64,000 bases of DNA from Siniperca chuatsi (Eukaryota > Chordata > Actinopteri > Centrarchiformes > Sinipercidae). A program made the position numbers and the translations under genes. The stretch lies in contig NC_058045.1 in NCBI RefSeq assembly GCF_020085105.1, positions 10,061,833-10,125,832 of the forward strand, in the 5' to 3' direction. The notes below the pieces were generated by a model. The model was not told where the DNA came from. It was given only the letters and a program-made list of their open reading frames with translations, and searched no databases. Shown piece after piece: positions 1 to 12,158 of this stretch (the stretch's first letter is position 1; every line of letters starts with the position of its first letter).

Positions 1-1116
1 ACACTAAAAAAGAAATTCCCTGAAAAGTGCTTTTTACAGGTTTTATGCAAAATTCATCATTTGTTGACTATAGAGTATGAAGATAAATGGCAGTGTTTGC
101 TTTTGCTGTATCACAAAGACACTTTTGTACTGGTTTAATGTTTTACGACAAAAAACATATATGTGATATGATATACACATACATATACATTATGTCTTCG
201 TGGGCCACTTAATTCCCTTTTACATTAGACATAATCACACAAATAACTGGACAGTCTTACCGATTTATCTTCTGTCTCAAGCTCCAGGCCAACATTCAAC
301 AGATTGGCCTCATACACCTTCCTCCTCTCCTTCATTGAAAATTGACAAAATGTACCTCCTTGTTAGAGCTGACATTTACTGTCTCGTTTTACAACACAGG
401 TGGATAATACACAGAAATGGGCCTCTTGTTTGCCCTTCCTCATACAGTGGAAAAAATGAATGAGCTCCTGACTAGGCCAGAGTGTTGACTCACTGATGAG
501 GCTGTGGGTAAAATGTGAGTCAGCTGTGACACTGCCTCATATCCGAGGAGTGGTAACACAGAGATGTGAAGACTAACAGCTCAGTACCAAACACTAAAAG
601 TCTTTCAGCACTCCAGCTGATAAAGAGACTACAAAGAGAGCCACAAAAAGACATGCGACCAACGACAGTATGGAAATACTTCAGAGTTGATTAACATAAG
701 AAAATAGAGTTGTGTCTGTCTCTTGAAGTGATCTTCTCAGAAAATTCCTTGAGAGGATTACTAGCTGAGAATAACAGTTTATCTAACTTTATCAGTGTTG
801 TGGTATTTAGGGTATGCCGCTGACACACACTGTGAACTCTGAGGATATCCTGTAGTAACAAATTCTTACAGTTTAAATCAAGAAGTGGAAATAACGTTAG
901 CTGTTCTTTTGTGTGACATTTTAGGATTTCAAGATATTTAGTTCTGGCCACAATGAATAATATTCGCTGTCATTCTGCTGAGTTGGAAATATAACAATAA
1001 CAACACTGTAAACATACATCAAGAAACAGAACATCGGTTATTACAAACATATGCTTACAGTTAGTGAACTAGGGAAATGTAACTTGTATATACAGTACAT
1101 AGAAGTTGTTTCTTAC
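1..1116 (-). other. ano5 intron (part)
   Basis: This is intronic sequence downstream of the exon at 1117-1224. The next expected ano5 exon, continuing the dimerisation domain, could not be found here and should lie off the left edge. I see no repeat or RNA gene in it. Confidence 0.6.
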
Positions 1117-4100
1117 CTGTTTTCTCTCACCATCTTTATCGTCAACATAGGACAGGACAAAATCAATCCGGCGCACTCCATCGCGGAAGAACACAGAGTC
1201 TTTACTGTGTTGCTGTTTGTCAATCTATAGTGAGATAGAACAGAGGTTACATCGTTTAAACACACACATACACAGGTACAGCATCAGCTCAACAAGTCTT
1301 TGGATGTATTCAGCACAGCAGACCACACAGTCAAGCTATGTCAGTGGCTAACACCAAAACCTTTGCCTAAAACAACAAAAATACTGAAATGGAGGGCATC
1401 TGCTATGACTAAGATGTTTCTTGTGACTTGTGTCCTCTTTATAGGATTTATTGAACAAAGTGAGAATAGGCTTTTTTGTATCACATAATGAAATCCAGAA
1501 AGATATCCAGAATCCTGTCAATGCTTTGATTTCAGGTCATCTGTCAACTCATTAAACACAACCTGAAGTTAAAAGTCATAGCAAAGGATATGTGGAGAGA
1601 ACTACAAATTTATGAATGCCATTCTCTACACAACAGGGACATCTAGCAGCCATATCAGGCTAAACACTCCAACATTGTTGTACTTTATTTGTCTATGCTT
1701 TTCTGTAAATCCTGGAATCCATAGTGTCTAAAAACACATGTATTGGTGGCTAAAGAAATTCCAAGCACGTGTATCAGCAAATGCTAGCCCTTCAGTGGCC
1801 ATATCTTTAGCAGTTCCAGGGCAGAAGAGGAATGAACCACAGGAATGCTTCAGGGAGGAAAGGAAGGCATGACTGCTTGCTGTTGGTGCTGCTTCAGCTG
1901 TTCAGAAAGCTAAAAATAACCATGTACCATGAACCTCTGTCATCACTATTCACTACAGTAGCTACCTACACAGGACTGCAGACCATTTAGAGAACTCAGA
2001 CATTCAGCATCAGAAAAACTACAACATCGCACTCGGTCACATCTACGGCCACTGTACTGTTGTTCTGTTCAGTTTGCCTGTCGATCAGCACAACACTGTG
2101 GGGGTAGGGAGGAAAGGAAAAGCACTTTACCTCCATGGCCCACTCCCTTTATGGTTATGATGCATCAGTGGAAAGTCCGATAGAGCAAAATTGTCTTTCT
2201 CCAGGGGGCACAGGCTGGCCCTGAAAGCACTGCTTTTCTCACGCTCACTCCACTGATCCCCCAGCCAGAGGAGCTCCATCCAGTCTACTCACCTCCCAGG
2301 ACAAGCCCTCACTTGCGCAAACATTCAGAAAAGGGAGAGGGAGAGAGGTGGAAGGCGGGATAGTAGGAGAGAAGTAGAGGAGACTCCTAGAGATTACATC
2401 AGCACGGGGATAGCATAGCTGCTGCCAGCTAGCTAGCTAATGTAATAAGAGCACAGCATCAAAAAATGGGAGGTGACATCACTATACTGTACAACACTGA
2501 CCATCAGGAGAGTAAAAGCAAGAGTCCCACACACATGTTGTATAATATTTCAGATAAAGAGTAAAACCTGAAAAACCAACAGACTACATGAAGAAATCTG
2601 CTCTGATAAGGCTGATAAGGGTGAACTACAGAAAATCTGTAAAAACAGTCTGACTTGATTGTTTGAAACTAATCAGCTAAACAATCAGGAGACCTTCCCA
2701 CAATGGTGTACAAAGTGCATATGAGACACTATCAATGAAAAAATGCATGTAAATTGCAGATATATTGCACAAATCAACAAAGGTATTGATATACTGTAAT
2801 TAAGACAGCTGTTTTTTAGCTCTATAGCTGGATCTACCGCCCTGGTTCCTACTGTACTAACTCATAGAAGCATTTGTGTCTACGTGTTCAACCTTTTTAC
2901 AGTTTTCTTATCCAAAATTATGCATACTGTACGTTCTAACCACTGGTCTGCATTACCTCCCAGACTAGATTGGACCATGTTGACCATGGCAGGGTGGTTG
3001 CTTTCTTTAACTGTGACGTCGCTACAGAAACTCTCTAATTTGCCGTAATTACAGATCAGCCATATGGAATCAGTGCATCTGCTGGGACCTACTTCTGCTC
3101 AGCAAAGCTGGTAGAGGCCACAGAGTTCTATACATTTGCCAACTAACCCCTAACTACTGGGTGTTTGGACATATGTACGTCTTTTATCTTAATTAAGGAG
3201 GGTAAAAGTAGAACATGGTGTAAGATAAATAGGCTAGTAGTTTCAGGGAGGGGCTTCTTTAAAATATTACTTCCAAAGCATTGCTTTTTTGGGCTAAAAG
3301 AGTTTGGAACAGAACTTCCATGGAACTGGTCACCTCTTTGGTTTGAAATATATCATCATAATGTAGAATCCTCTCTCCACCCTTTGACTCTCTTGTCTAG
3401 CTTCATTTTCTACACTTTAACACCCCTGTAAAGTCTCTAAAGCACTCTGATATTAGTGCCACAAAATCTAATGGCAAGAGTGCAATTCTCTTCTGTCTCC
3501 GTTTTTTTGCTTTATTATTTCAACAATATCAAACTGAAGAGTCTTTTTCTTCTTTCTTTTTTTGTGCAAAAAACATAGTTCTGTATTGCTATCCAAATTT
3601 AGTACATGGCTGCTTCTATATCTCTGGATTATAGCTTTATTTCATTGCAATAAATCATTGTAATCCTTAAATTTGTTCCAAACTCAGAGAAGACTGTTTT
3701 TCTCCAGAGCTAAAAAAGGAAAATTGAATACTCCAATTCCCAGATTTGCACAAAATTGTATCTGGTTCAGTGAGCCTCTCTAAAGGTTCACATTGACAAC
3801 CCCAAACTTCTTGTAGGAGGAGCGCTATACACTCAGCTTTTGTTTTCATTCTTCATTACAGAGGCAATTTATAGATGTGCAGCTGCCTCCCCTCTAAAAC
3901 TCCTTGATGTGATCTTCCACTTGGCTAAATCGTAGCCTTTACTTGGAGGGAGCCAGATTACTAGAAAGGCTTATTGCTGGGGTTTTTTCCCCTAAAGATT
4001 AGCCGCTTTTAAAAAAGGGTAATGATTCCACTTTTCATTAAAATGAGTTACACACTGTTTAAGGAAGACCACATTTTAGAGGATTCAAAAGAAGAAGCCT

Positions 4101-7100
4101 ACAGTACATTATATGGTTAGCCACAGCAAAGTTCAGTCCTGTCATGAGCACAGGGCAGGGCCATGATTACAGTATAGACTGTATACACTTAAAATACACA
4201 CATAAATGCACACACACAAAAACAGCTAGGCAAATGACAAATACGGTACACAGTGCATGTGCAAGTCTATGTGTGTGTGTGAGTGTGTCTGCAAAGTGTG
4301 CACTTTCTAATTACGCTGTAACACCACCAAGCTGTTGCTGTCTCTTCAGTGAAGCATACGATTATCACAGGTGAGAACAAAGCAGGTGAAAAGGCCTTTT
4401 CCATTTTTAATGAACTCTGATGATGCATCAACACATAGCTCATGCCAGTATGTTTCCATTACTCTCTGCAGAAAAAAACATGCCTTCCAGAAGCCTACAT
4501 CAGCTCTCTACCAAGAAATGTGTATTGATTTCAACTCTGATGTCCAAGCTATATTCTCGGAATATAATATATGGAGAAACTCAACACTGAACAGACATTC
4601 CTCAAGAAGGAAATAAAGGCTGGCAGGCAGGCAGACATATGCATAGTAAGTTGCATCACATCACAAGCCTGTTTTACCATGCCATACCCTGGAACGAAAC
4701 CTCAGGAATAGTGCCCGCTTTCTCGACAGCTGTGGAGGAACCGAGTGGAAAGTGAGGGAAAGCCTAACAACACAACAAATTCAACAGCATACAGCTAAAA
4801 CTGTAGCAGCAACCTTACAGAGGTGATCAAAATGGATCAAAAAGTCAGACTCCACACACATTGCATTATGTTTACACATTGTTGCAGATTATGTCCAAAA
4901 ACACTTCATAACACTGTAAAAAACACTAAATGTTATAAGTCAGGCATTGTCACAGTCAGGTCTTACTCAGTTATGGGTTAGAGTTCAGAGATGATGTGAG
5001 ATGACATACAAACACGCAGACACTGACACAGCAGCATGCATCTGTGTCCTCGACTGGTGTCTTACCCCAGTCAAAGTATTGATTTGCTCTAAAGTCTGAG
5101 TCTCAAACTGTGGACTGTCGCTGTGGTCAGAGGGGGCCAGGGAGGCCAGGCTGGTGTTGAGAGACTCACAGGTCTCTAGACACTCATCAGGCGTTAGAGG
5201 AGACTTTAAGCACAGTGTGAAAGGAGAAGAATAGACAGGAGCATAAAGTTTATCTCCAACTCTCTCAGGACATTTGCAGGTTGTAAACTATTTTGACTGG
5301 ATTGGAAAAAAAAAAGAAATCTCAAAACTGAGACTGTTAGATTTAGGCTCAACTGAGATCCACAAGATAAACCCTCCTGCCACATGTTGGCTGTTGATTG
5401 ATAGAGGATTTACAACAAGAAAATCATCTATAGTGACTATTTAACTTTTAAAAGAGAAGGAAGGAAATCTTTTACTTGTACACAATTAACTTCCTGCTAT
5501 CATGTTTACAGGAGGTAAGCTGGATGTGAAGATACGATGCTGTCAAACTGAATTCTTTCATGCAGCTTTCTTGGAAAGCTAAATATTAACATATAGGAGG
5601 GACACATTTTCACATATTTAAATATCTGGTAAAGATTCAAATCATCCAAGGATATGCAAACTATGAGGCACTTGCAGCCATATATAACGACATGGGATGT
5701 TATAAAGTTACTATTTGGAATTTGTATGAAAAGAAGTTCTCTCTCTGAAACTCTTCACAATCAAGGCAAAAGAAGTTGCTTTACAGAAACATCTGTTTGA
5801 AGGTGCTAAATGTAAGAAGGTGGTGAGTTCGGTGTTTACCGCTGATTGTCCCTGCTCAAGGGATCCTGTGCTGGATGAGGCATGTTGGTGGTAGCCATTT
5901 TTATCATCTGCAAGACAGTAACACAAAGAACACTGAATTAACAATAGAATTACCAATGTTAATTATGGGAGTATTCTCTAACCACTGTAAGAGAATAATA
6001 ACAAGTAGCATAATAAATCTCAGACAGGCAGGTTGGTGGCAGTAAAGTTAAGTTTCAGGCATATGAACAGCTGCCTGAGTCTACAGAGGAGCAGTGACAG
6101 ACAGCCAATGTTGTGGTCTATATTTGCACAGCATTTTGTGGCAGCGCTCCCAAAGGCCAGACAGCATGACTTAACAGGATCACTGTGAAAGAACACACAC
6201 AGCCACGTTTCTGTGCTGCGATTCTACCACGACAGTGAGCGACTGCAGGAAACGAGAATGAGAAGACACCCTCAGTGTGTTTGAAAGTGAAAGTGTGATG
6301 AAACATGGCTTTAACCATGATAAAGTTCTACTTTGATCTGCCCTTAACTTCCTGTCAAATGCAGTTTACATTCTGAGAAAAAGATTTACATAAACAAATG
6401 GCAGGGCAGCATCAAGCACTGTTGGCACCACTATGGCTAAAAAACATAAAGAAGGTTTCAGCCTCTGTGTCTGTGTTTTTAAATAGAAATGCAACAGTCC
6501 TAATTGATGGTCTCTCTGAGGTTATATTTAGTCTGGACTCAAAACAGAAAATGTGCTTACACAGACCTGAAACAAGCATTTGAACCTTGTAATATGTAAA
6601 CCTTCTCTGTCTCTACGTTATTACACACCAAGTCAACAAACTACAAGTTAGTGGTTCAAAACTAAAATGAATGACATTTATCATAAAAGCTCCACGCCAG
6701 AACTGGAGTACAGCACAACTTGTGATGCGGCTTTTCAGCTTTTCCCACTGCAGACCTTTGCTTTTTATTTTCTTGGACTGTTTTTCACTTAAGCTTTACT
6801 TACTTACTTAAGCTCTTGATAATGTCTCACAGTAACAATGTAACAACTAAAAGATATGCAATTGTATTTAGACTATGAAAATCAAGCCTGATGTTATCAT
6901 TTGCGTACACAGCATGATTGTTGTTACCAGTATCTTTTGAGTTATGACTGTGGACGTTTGGAGGAGACTGCAGTAACCCCTTAAAGAATGCTTGATAATC
7001 AGTACTATACAGTACAGTTTACAGCAGATTTGGACTTAAAGCTAAAACACGTAGACACCCTTTTATGATAGACGTTTATAGTGTTTTAACAACAACATTA

Positions 7101-9286
7101 AAGCCAACTTCTTGTTTCATCTTCCCTAAAAACCAGTTATGATAGTGACTTGGACATAGATTTGGACAGCTGTGTTCCAAAATATATTTCTTTCACAACA
7201 TATGAGAATGCCTCTCGAACATATTTTTTGCACAGTTGGACGCAGTATTAGAGCACTCAGTGTTAGCCATTCAGCTAAGCCAAGAGTCTTTTCCCACCTA
7301 GCTAAGAAGCCTCCACAGTTAAGCCTTTGTTTAAGAGAGAGCAGCTGATCACAGTGGAAATGCCACAAGGCTGCATCTGTCTCTTTCTTTTTTACCACAG
7401 CAACCCAACAGACTCAAGACCGCAAACCCCATGTACATCTATTATTTACACAAAGAAAGTAATTTTACAACTCAGCTATACTGATAATAAAAGGCAAATC
7501 CTGTTGAAACAGCGACAACAAATACAGCTGGTTTATTTAAATAACAGAGATATGATCTCCAAGCTATTTCTACTCTTGAGTATCGGTATAGCTGTATTGA
7601 ATTTTGCACCCATAGTTTTTCAGTGTTGTCACTGCCGCCTTGCAGGGGTGTTAACGTAAATTCAGCAGCCTCACTTCAAACTGCTACATTTTGTGTATGA
7701 AAACAGTGGGTTAGGGTGTGTCTGATTTCTGATTTCGTCGTCATGTTTAGAGTTGCAAGTTTCAGGTGCACACATACACCTGCTTTAACAGGTCAGTTCA
7801 CATATCAAGACAATGCTAGATACATTTAATCCATATATAATACAGTATGGGTGAGCACAATCACAATAAGCAAAAAATCCAAGTTAGTCTGAATCTGCAT
7901 GGTCAAACCATAACCACAAACAGTTTGGGGATCTGTACCTTCAGTATGTTCAATGTGGTTTGAATCTGTATTTAAATACAGTGCACAAAGAGTTTGTAAG
8001 CAAACTGTGAGACCTTCAGCTGTCCACGTGTTTTGACGTTACATTTTGCACACAAAATTACATTTAAAGACTCTCAGATTATTAGTTTTTTTAATTAATT
8101 TAAACTCTGAATGTGTTGTCTGGAAATAACAGCAGTGTGGGGATATGTAACAGTAAGACTTTTTGAGTGTATATTTACTGAAAATGCATTTTTGCTGGGT
8201 CTCCATTTATACAATAGGAATACAGTGTATATATATTCAGTTCTGATGGTTTGTGAAAGTTACAAAGACGCTGTTTTCCATCAGCAGTTGCCATTGTAGA
8301 ATCTATGTACCTCTATATTAAAATGATCAAGATTTGGAGTATTATTGTGATTTAATGTTGTGGAGCTGTGAGTGTGATTTGTAGAAAACACTGCTTCCAC
8401 TTTTGACACCATAAACACACAACACCAAGGTAACAGTAACTCTGGTTCATGATCCTATAGTGATCACTCACACTTCAATCTCAGCTAGACTGCTGTCTAG
8501 GATTCTCTGTATGCTGCAGATGAAACACAGCACATTTACATTTAAATCGATTCATACAGATAAGGGTTGCTGGAGAGCATCCAGAGTGATCATCCTCCAT
8601 TCTGCAAAACCATAACTGGCTAAAAGCACAGTCCTCTGTCTAAGCCTTTGTTTAAAATCCCCATCAGAAGCAGAGAGAGATTTGGGGTTTGTATTGGTGG
8701 ATAAAGTGGCAGCCTGTAAGAGTGTTTCCAGAAAGCAGGCCAGCTGTCGGAGGCTGGCTGGCTATAAGTCACTGCTGTTTTCATGGAAAGAAAGCCAGGC
8801 TATGAGCTGGTTACAGCGTTCAAGGGGAATTGTACAAGTCGGATACATTTTAAAATAGCTGAACAAATGTTACTATAATTCATTTTAAAATGTCCTGTAT
8901 TTAGGTGAAGTGGTACATATGCCAACATATATATAGCTTACACGAACTGAAACTTTATCACATAACATAGCCACACTAAAACTACAACCCTTTAAACGTC
9001 ATTCTAAAGTGTTGTAGTTTTAGTGTGGCTAATGTTTGTTTGTTTGTTTCATATTTTTCGAAAACTTTTGATTGTTTTAAAGTTCCGTACGTGCTGGGGA
9101 ATACCAACCTCAGGTTAGTCTTAATTAATTTCCCAGTAGGAATCTCAACACTAATGAAGATCAACACACTAACTTCATAGCAACATTGTAAAACTACGGA
9201 TCCGCAGCTTTAGGGCAGACCGGCGGCCGGCTGGCTCTAGCTTTTGGCTAACGTTACTCACCATTGAACGACTCTGTTGGGCTCAT
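1117..9286 (-). CDS. ano5: Anoctamin-5 (TMEM16E), 5' part only; gene continues past the left edge
   Basis: Four coding exons read on the minus strand: 9286-9262 (start ATG, M-S-P-T-E-S-F-N), 5907-5840, 5203-5066 and 1224-1117. They total 339 bases, 113 codons, with consistent phases and GT-AG borders. The last exon encodes QQHSKDSVFFRDGVRRIDFV and then LSYVDD. This closely matches the start of the cytoplasmic anoctamin dimerisation domain of ANO5 as I remember it, and fits ANO5 better than ANO1 or ANO6. The preceding Ser/Thr/Glu-rich segment is the poorly conserved N-terminus. In the family, ANO5 is an endoplasmic-reticulum and muscle membrane protein of the scramblase/channel fold, about 900 residues in human, linked to membrane repair. 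The transmembrane part is not in this window. The start is 2.9 kb from the divergent ano9 start. I cannot say whether this is the ano5a or ano5b copy. Confidence 0.88.
1225..5065 (-). other. ano5 intron with a GC-richer stretch and possible alternative first exon
   Basis: This long intron carries no recognised repeat. On the minus strand, 2136-2131 reads GCC ATG GAG followed at once by a GTAAAG donor. A second strong donor (GGGAG then GTGAGT) lies near 2292. Either could end an alternative first exon; see findings. The rest shows nothing I can name. Confidence 0.4.
5908..9261 (-). other. ano5 intron 1
   Basis: This intron separates the 25-base coding part of exon 1 from exon 2. The only structured element I see is the long inverted repeat at 8969-9030, listed separately. 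No coding exon or known repeat was recognised elsewhere in it. Confidence 0.5.
8969..9030. repeat. Near-perfect inverted repeat (hairpin)
   Basis: The 20-base arm AGCCACACTAAAACTACAAC (8969-8988) is perfectly reverse-complemented at 9011-9030. Inside the loop, CTTTA and TAAAG add five more pairs after one mismatch, leaving a terminal loop of about 10 bases. Outside the arms, ACAT and ATGT extend the stem across a one-base bulge. It could be a tiny foldback transposon relic or an intronic pre-miRNA-like hairpin. The sequence alone does not decide. Confidence 0.85.
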
Positions 9287-9640
9287 CTCAATTAAACTGT
9301 CCCCTCCCGCTTTTCCAGTTATTCGGTGCATGTTGAGTCTGTCGTGTACACAAGCCCTGCTTATTGGTCCTCATGTACACCAAGATATCCCCAGCCAGAC
9401 GATTTCTGTCCCGCCTTCCCACGCCTGAACTCCGGGCCGTTCTCCTTCACGGTCGTGCTCTTCAGAGACGCCTCAGCTAGCGGACCAGGCTACCTGGAAC
9501 ACGAAGGCTGACCTCCTTCACCCACTGCCCGCGGGACTGAGTGCTGCATCACTTCAGCACGGAGGAGGGGGGGAGAGGGGAGTGGCTCCACACCACACAA
9601 GCCAATAGTCTGAGCCTGGCGGGGGGGGGGACACAGATAC
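9190..9640. promoter_or_regulatory. GC-rich ano5 promoter region
   Basis: This block is much richer in G+C and CpG than its surroundings, with CGGCGGCCGG, CCGCGGG and G-runs. It spans the ano5 start codon at 9286 and the DNA just upstream of it. This is the expected place for the ano5 transcription start and 5' UTR. No single TATA box or initiator stood out. Confidence 0.5.
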
Positions 9641-12158
9641 TGAACCCAAATGTCTATATTTTAGGCATGTAAAAGTGAACGAACACAAATGGACAGTCCA
9701 AATATGTAACATTAGCTTTTGACATACTACAGAAGCTAACTTTAACTAGCGAACAAGTTGGAGGCAAACTTTCCTCCATGGAGTTCATTAAAACAACTGG
9801 GACTGTATGTTTGCACTTCAGTATTCTACTTACCAAGAAAGAAAAGAAAATATAGCTAGGTTGGGTCTAAACAGTCGTCTGTTTTTAAGTTACTTTCTGG
9901 CCAGTGTTACTCAGATGTTCATTGTTAACGGATGAGAGTTCGTGAAGAGTGTCGTTGCCATGGTCACCAGCAATTTAACAGTTCTAGAACTGTGTTTGAG
10001 ATATGACACCTTCCAGCCAACACTGCAGGATTGTTTCTACCACTGGATGTTTTGAAAAATCTGGAAGTGAAACCAAGTGGGTGGACTACACACTGTCCTA
10101 GTAACGGCCTAGTAGCTGCTGCTCATCCATCTGCAGTCAGACTCATAGAATGTGTTAATATGCTCAAATTAAGCTACATTAAACAAAGACAGACTACTCA
10201 AGGCTTGGATTACAAGGATACAATGATTTGAGTTTCTTGGGTTTTGATGCCATATCAATATGTTCCCTTAGCTAATTTATTTGCGTAGGTATAAATTAAA
10301 TTCGCTTGGCAAAATGTCTAGAGTGAGAGCTTCCAGGAACTCCTTCACAACAACCACATGAGTCAAATCACTCATGCATTTTCCAATATTGTTTCGTATC
10401 AAGAGACTTCAATCTCGTACCTGAGAAGATGTTCAGGCAGTTAAAGAGAAGTATATGTTCCCATAATAGAGAGTGAACCCTCAGTAATCATTTTAGGCTA
10501 TAACAGTCAAAAGTCCTCAGAAAAATATAACATATTAGACGTTCAATTCTTTGCTGAAGAGCCCTTTCACGGACTGTGGATAGTGAACCCTTCAGCAGTC
10601 ACTCGGATGTTTAGTTTAGTGTTTTGTTCAAGTCTGTTGTTTTCTCTCTGGCAGGGCGTTCACACAGGAAAGGGTCTATCAGCAGCTTCCCTTCTCCTCT
10701 CAGCCACCTCTCTCCTCTGTACTAACACTCCGATCAAATTTAGCAGCAGCGGCTCCCTCTACCACCCTTCAAGTGGTTTACACGGTCCAGTCTGATCCTC
10801 CTCTGCGGGGTGTGGCCGAGGACAGAAATACAGCCGCTTATTATTTTCTCGACCACTTTTTCTTCAGCCTCATATCGCCTCTCCTCCTTGACATGTGGGT
10901 CTTCTTGGGTGTGTAGTGCCGTCCAAGGTTTCCAAGACAGTAAGGGTAACAGTCATCTTTAATAACAAGGCACGGAGGGCCACCCGTTTGACATGTTAGT
11001 TTTTCTTTCGGTCAAAGAAAAACGATGGGAAACAGAAATGGGAATCACAAGACACATGAAGCAGATACAGATTTTAAATATTAGCCTATATTTAATATGG
11101 AAATGTGCAGCCATGTTCAAACACAGCAAGACACCAATGTCAGTAAAATATACTTGAAATAGGCCATTCAAAGTAAAAGTACTCATGCAGAATAAACATT
11201 TTCAGACAGTAATAATTAGATTACATTACTGGATTATTCCTATTTATGCTTTAAGCAGCATTTCAGTGTTGTGGGTAAGGTGGAGTAAAGTTTAATAGTT
11301 TTACATACTGTTTCATCTGTCACACTGCATTATATTTTATAGGTTGCTCATATATTTTGTACGCAAAATACAAGTTAAGTTACTTTCCACCACTGAAAAC
11401 TGTAAATATGTAAAATGACAATCATGTCAAGTTAACCTGTATTATTGTGTTATGGCTTTTGTTTTTGTACTTCCTGTAAATGTTGGTACGGTTACTCAAG
11501 ACTGAAAAGCCCGTTCTGCTGTGAATGGTAATTACCCTGCTCAGCCGTTTCTTTAGGGACCTCGAGATGCGTTCAAATTGTAATTCCATGACTCAAAGTG
11601 TAGAAGCGTTGTTCTTTTTTTTTTAAACAAATGTCACAGACTGACGTGTAGGATGATTCAGCCAATTATTAACCGGCTGTTAAAGTCACTGTGTTTGCTT
11701 CCATCTAGCGGTGGTTTTGTGCTATTTCGCATCAGTGAGGAGGAGGCAGCAAAAATATGCAATTCCATTGCACCTGACAAGCCACATCGAGATAGTCTCT
11801 TTTTCTCTACAGATAGCCCAGTGAAACACAGTAACCCTGTTTGTTTGTGTGTTTAATGACTTCATCGCTGAACTGACTGAACCGGGGGGGAAGGTGGTGG
11901 CTACAAAGATAGATGTTGTGACACCAGCAACAGGTAAGAGTCGCTTTTTTACATTCCTTAGCTAGTAATACAACAACACGTTTGTTCCTAGAGGAAGTGC
12001 GGAAGTCGCCTACTGCCTGTTCAAGAGCCCTCATGTCATTTTATAGGCGGGCATATCGGTGAGCTGACCGAGAGCCTGGGGGATCACTGAATGGTGACTG
12101 AGGCTTTTTTTTTTTTTTAAATCCTGGAAGTCGCATCTGTATTCAGCAGTTACTCATC
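9641..12158. other. Spacer between divergent ano5 and ano9
   Basis: No exon with convincing splice signals and protein similarity was found. It is ordinary A+T-rich teleost spacer with a T-run near 12106-12118. The ano9 5' UTR should occupy its right end. A noncoding first exon of ano9 further upstream cannot be excluded. Confidence 0.45.
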
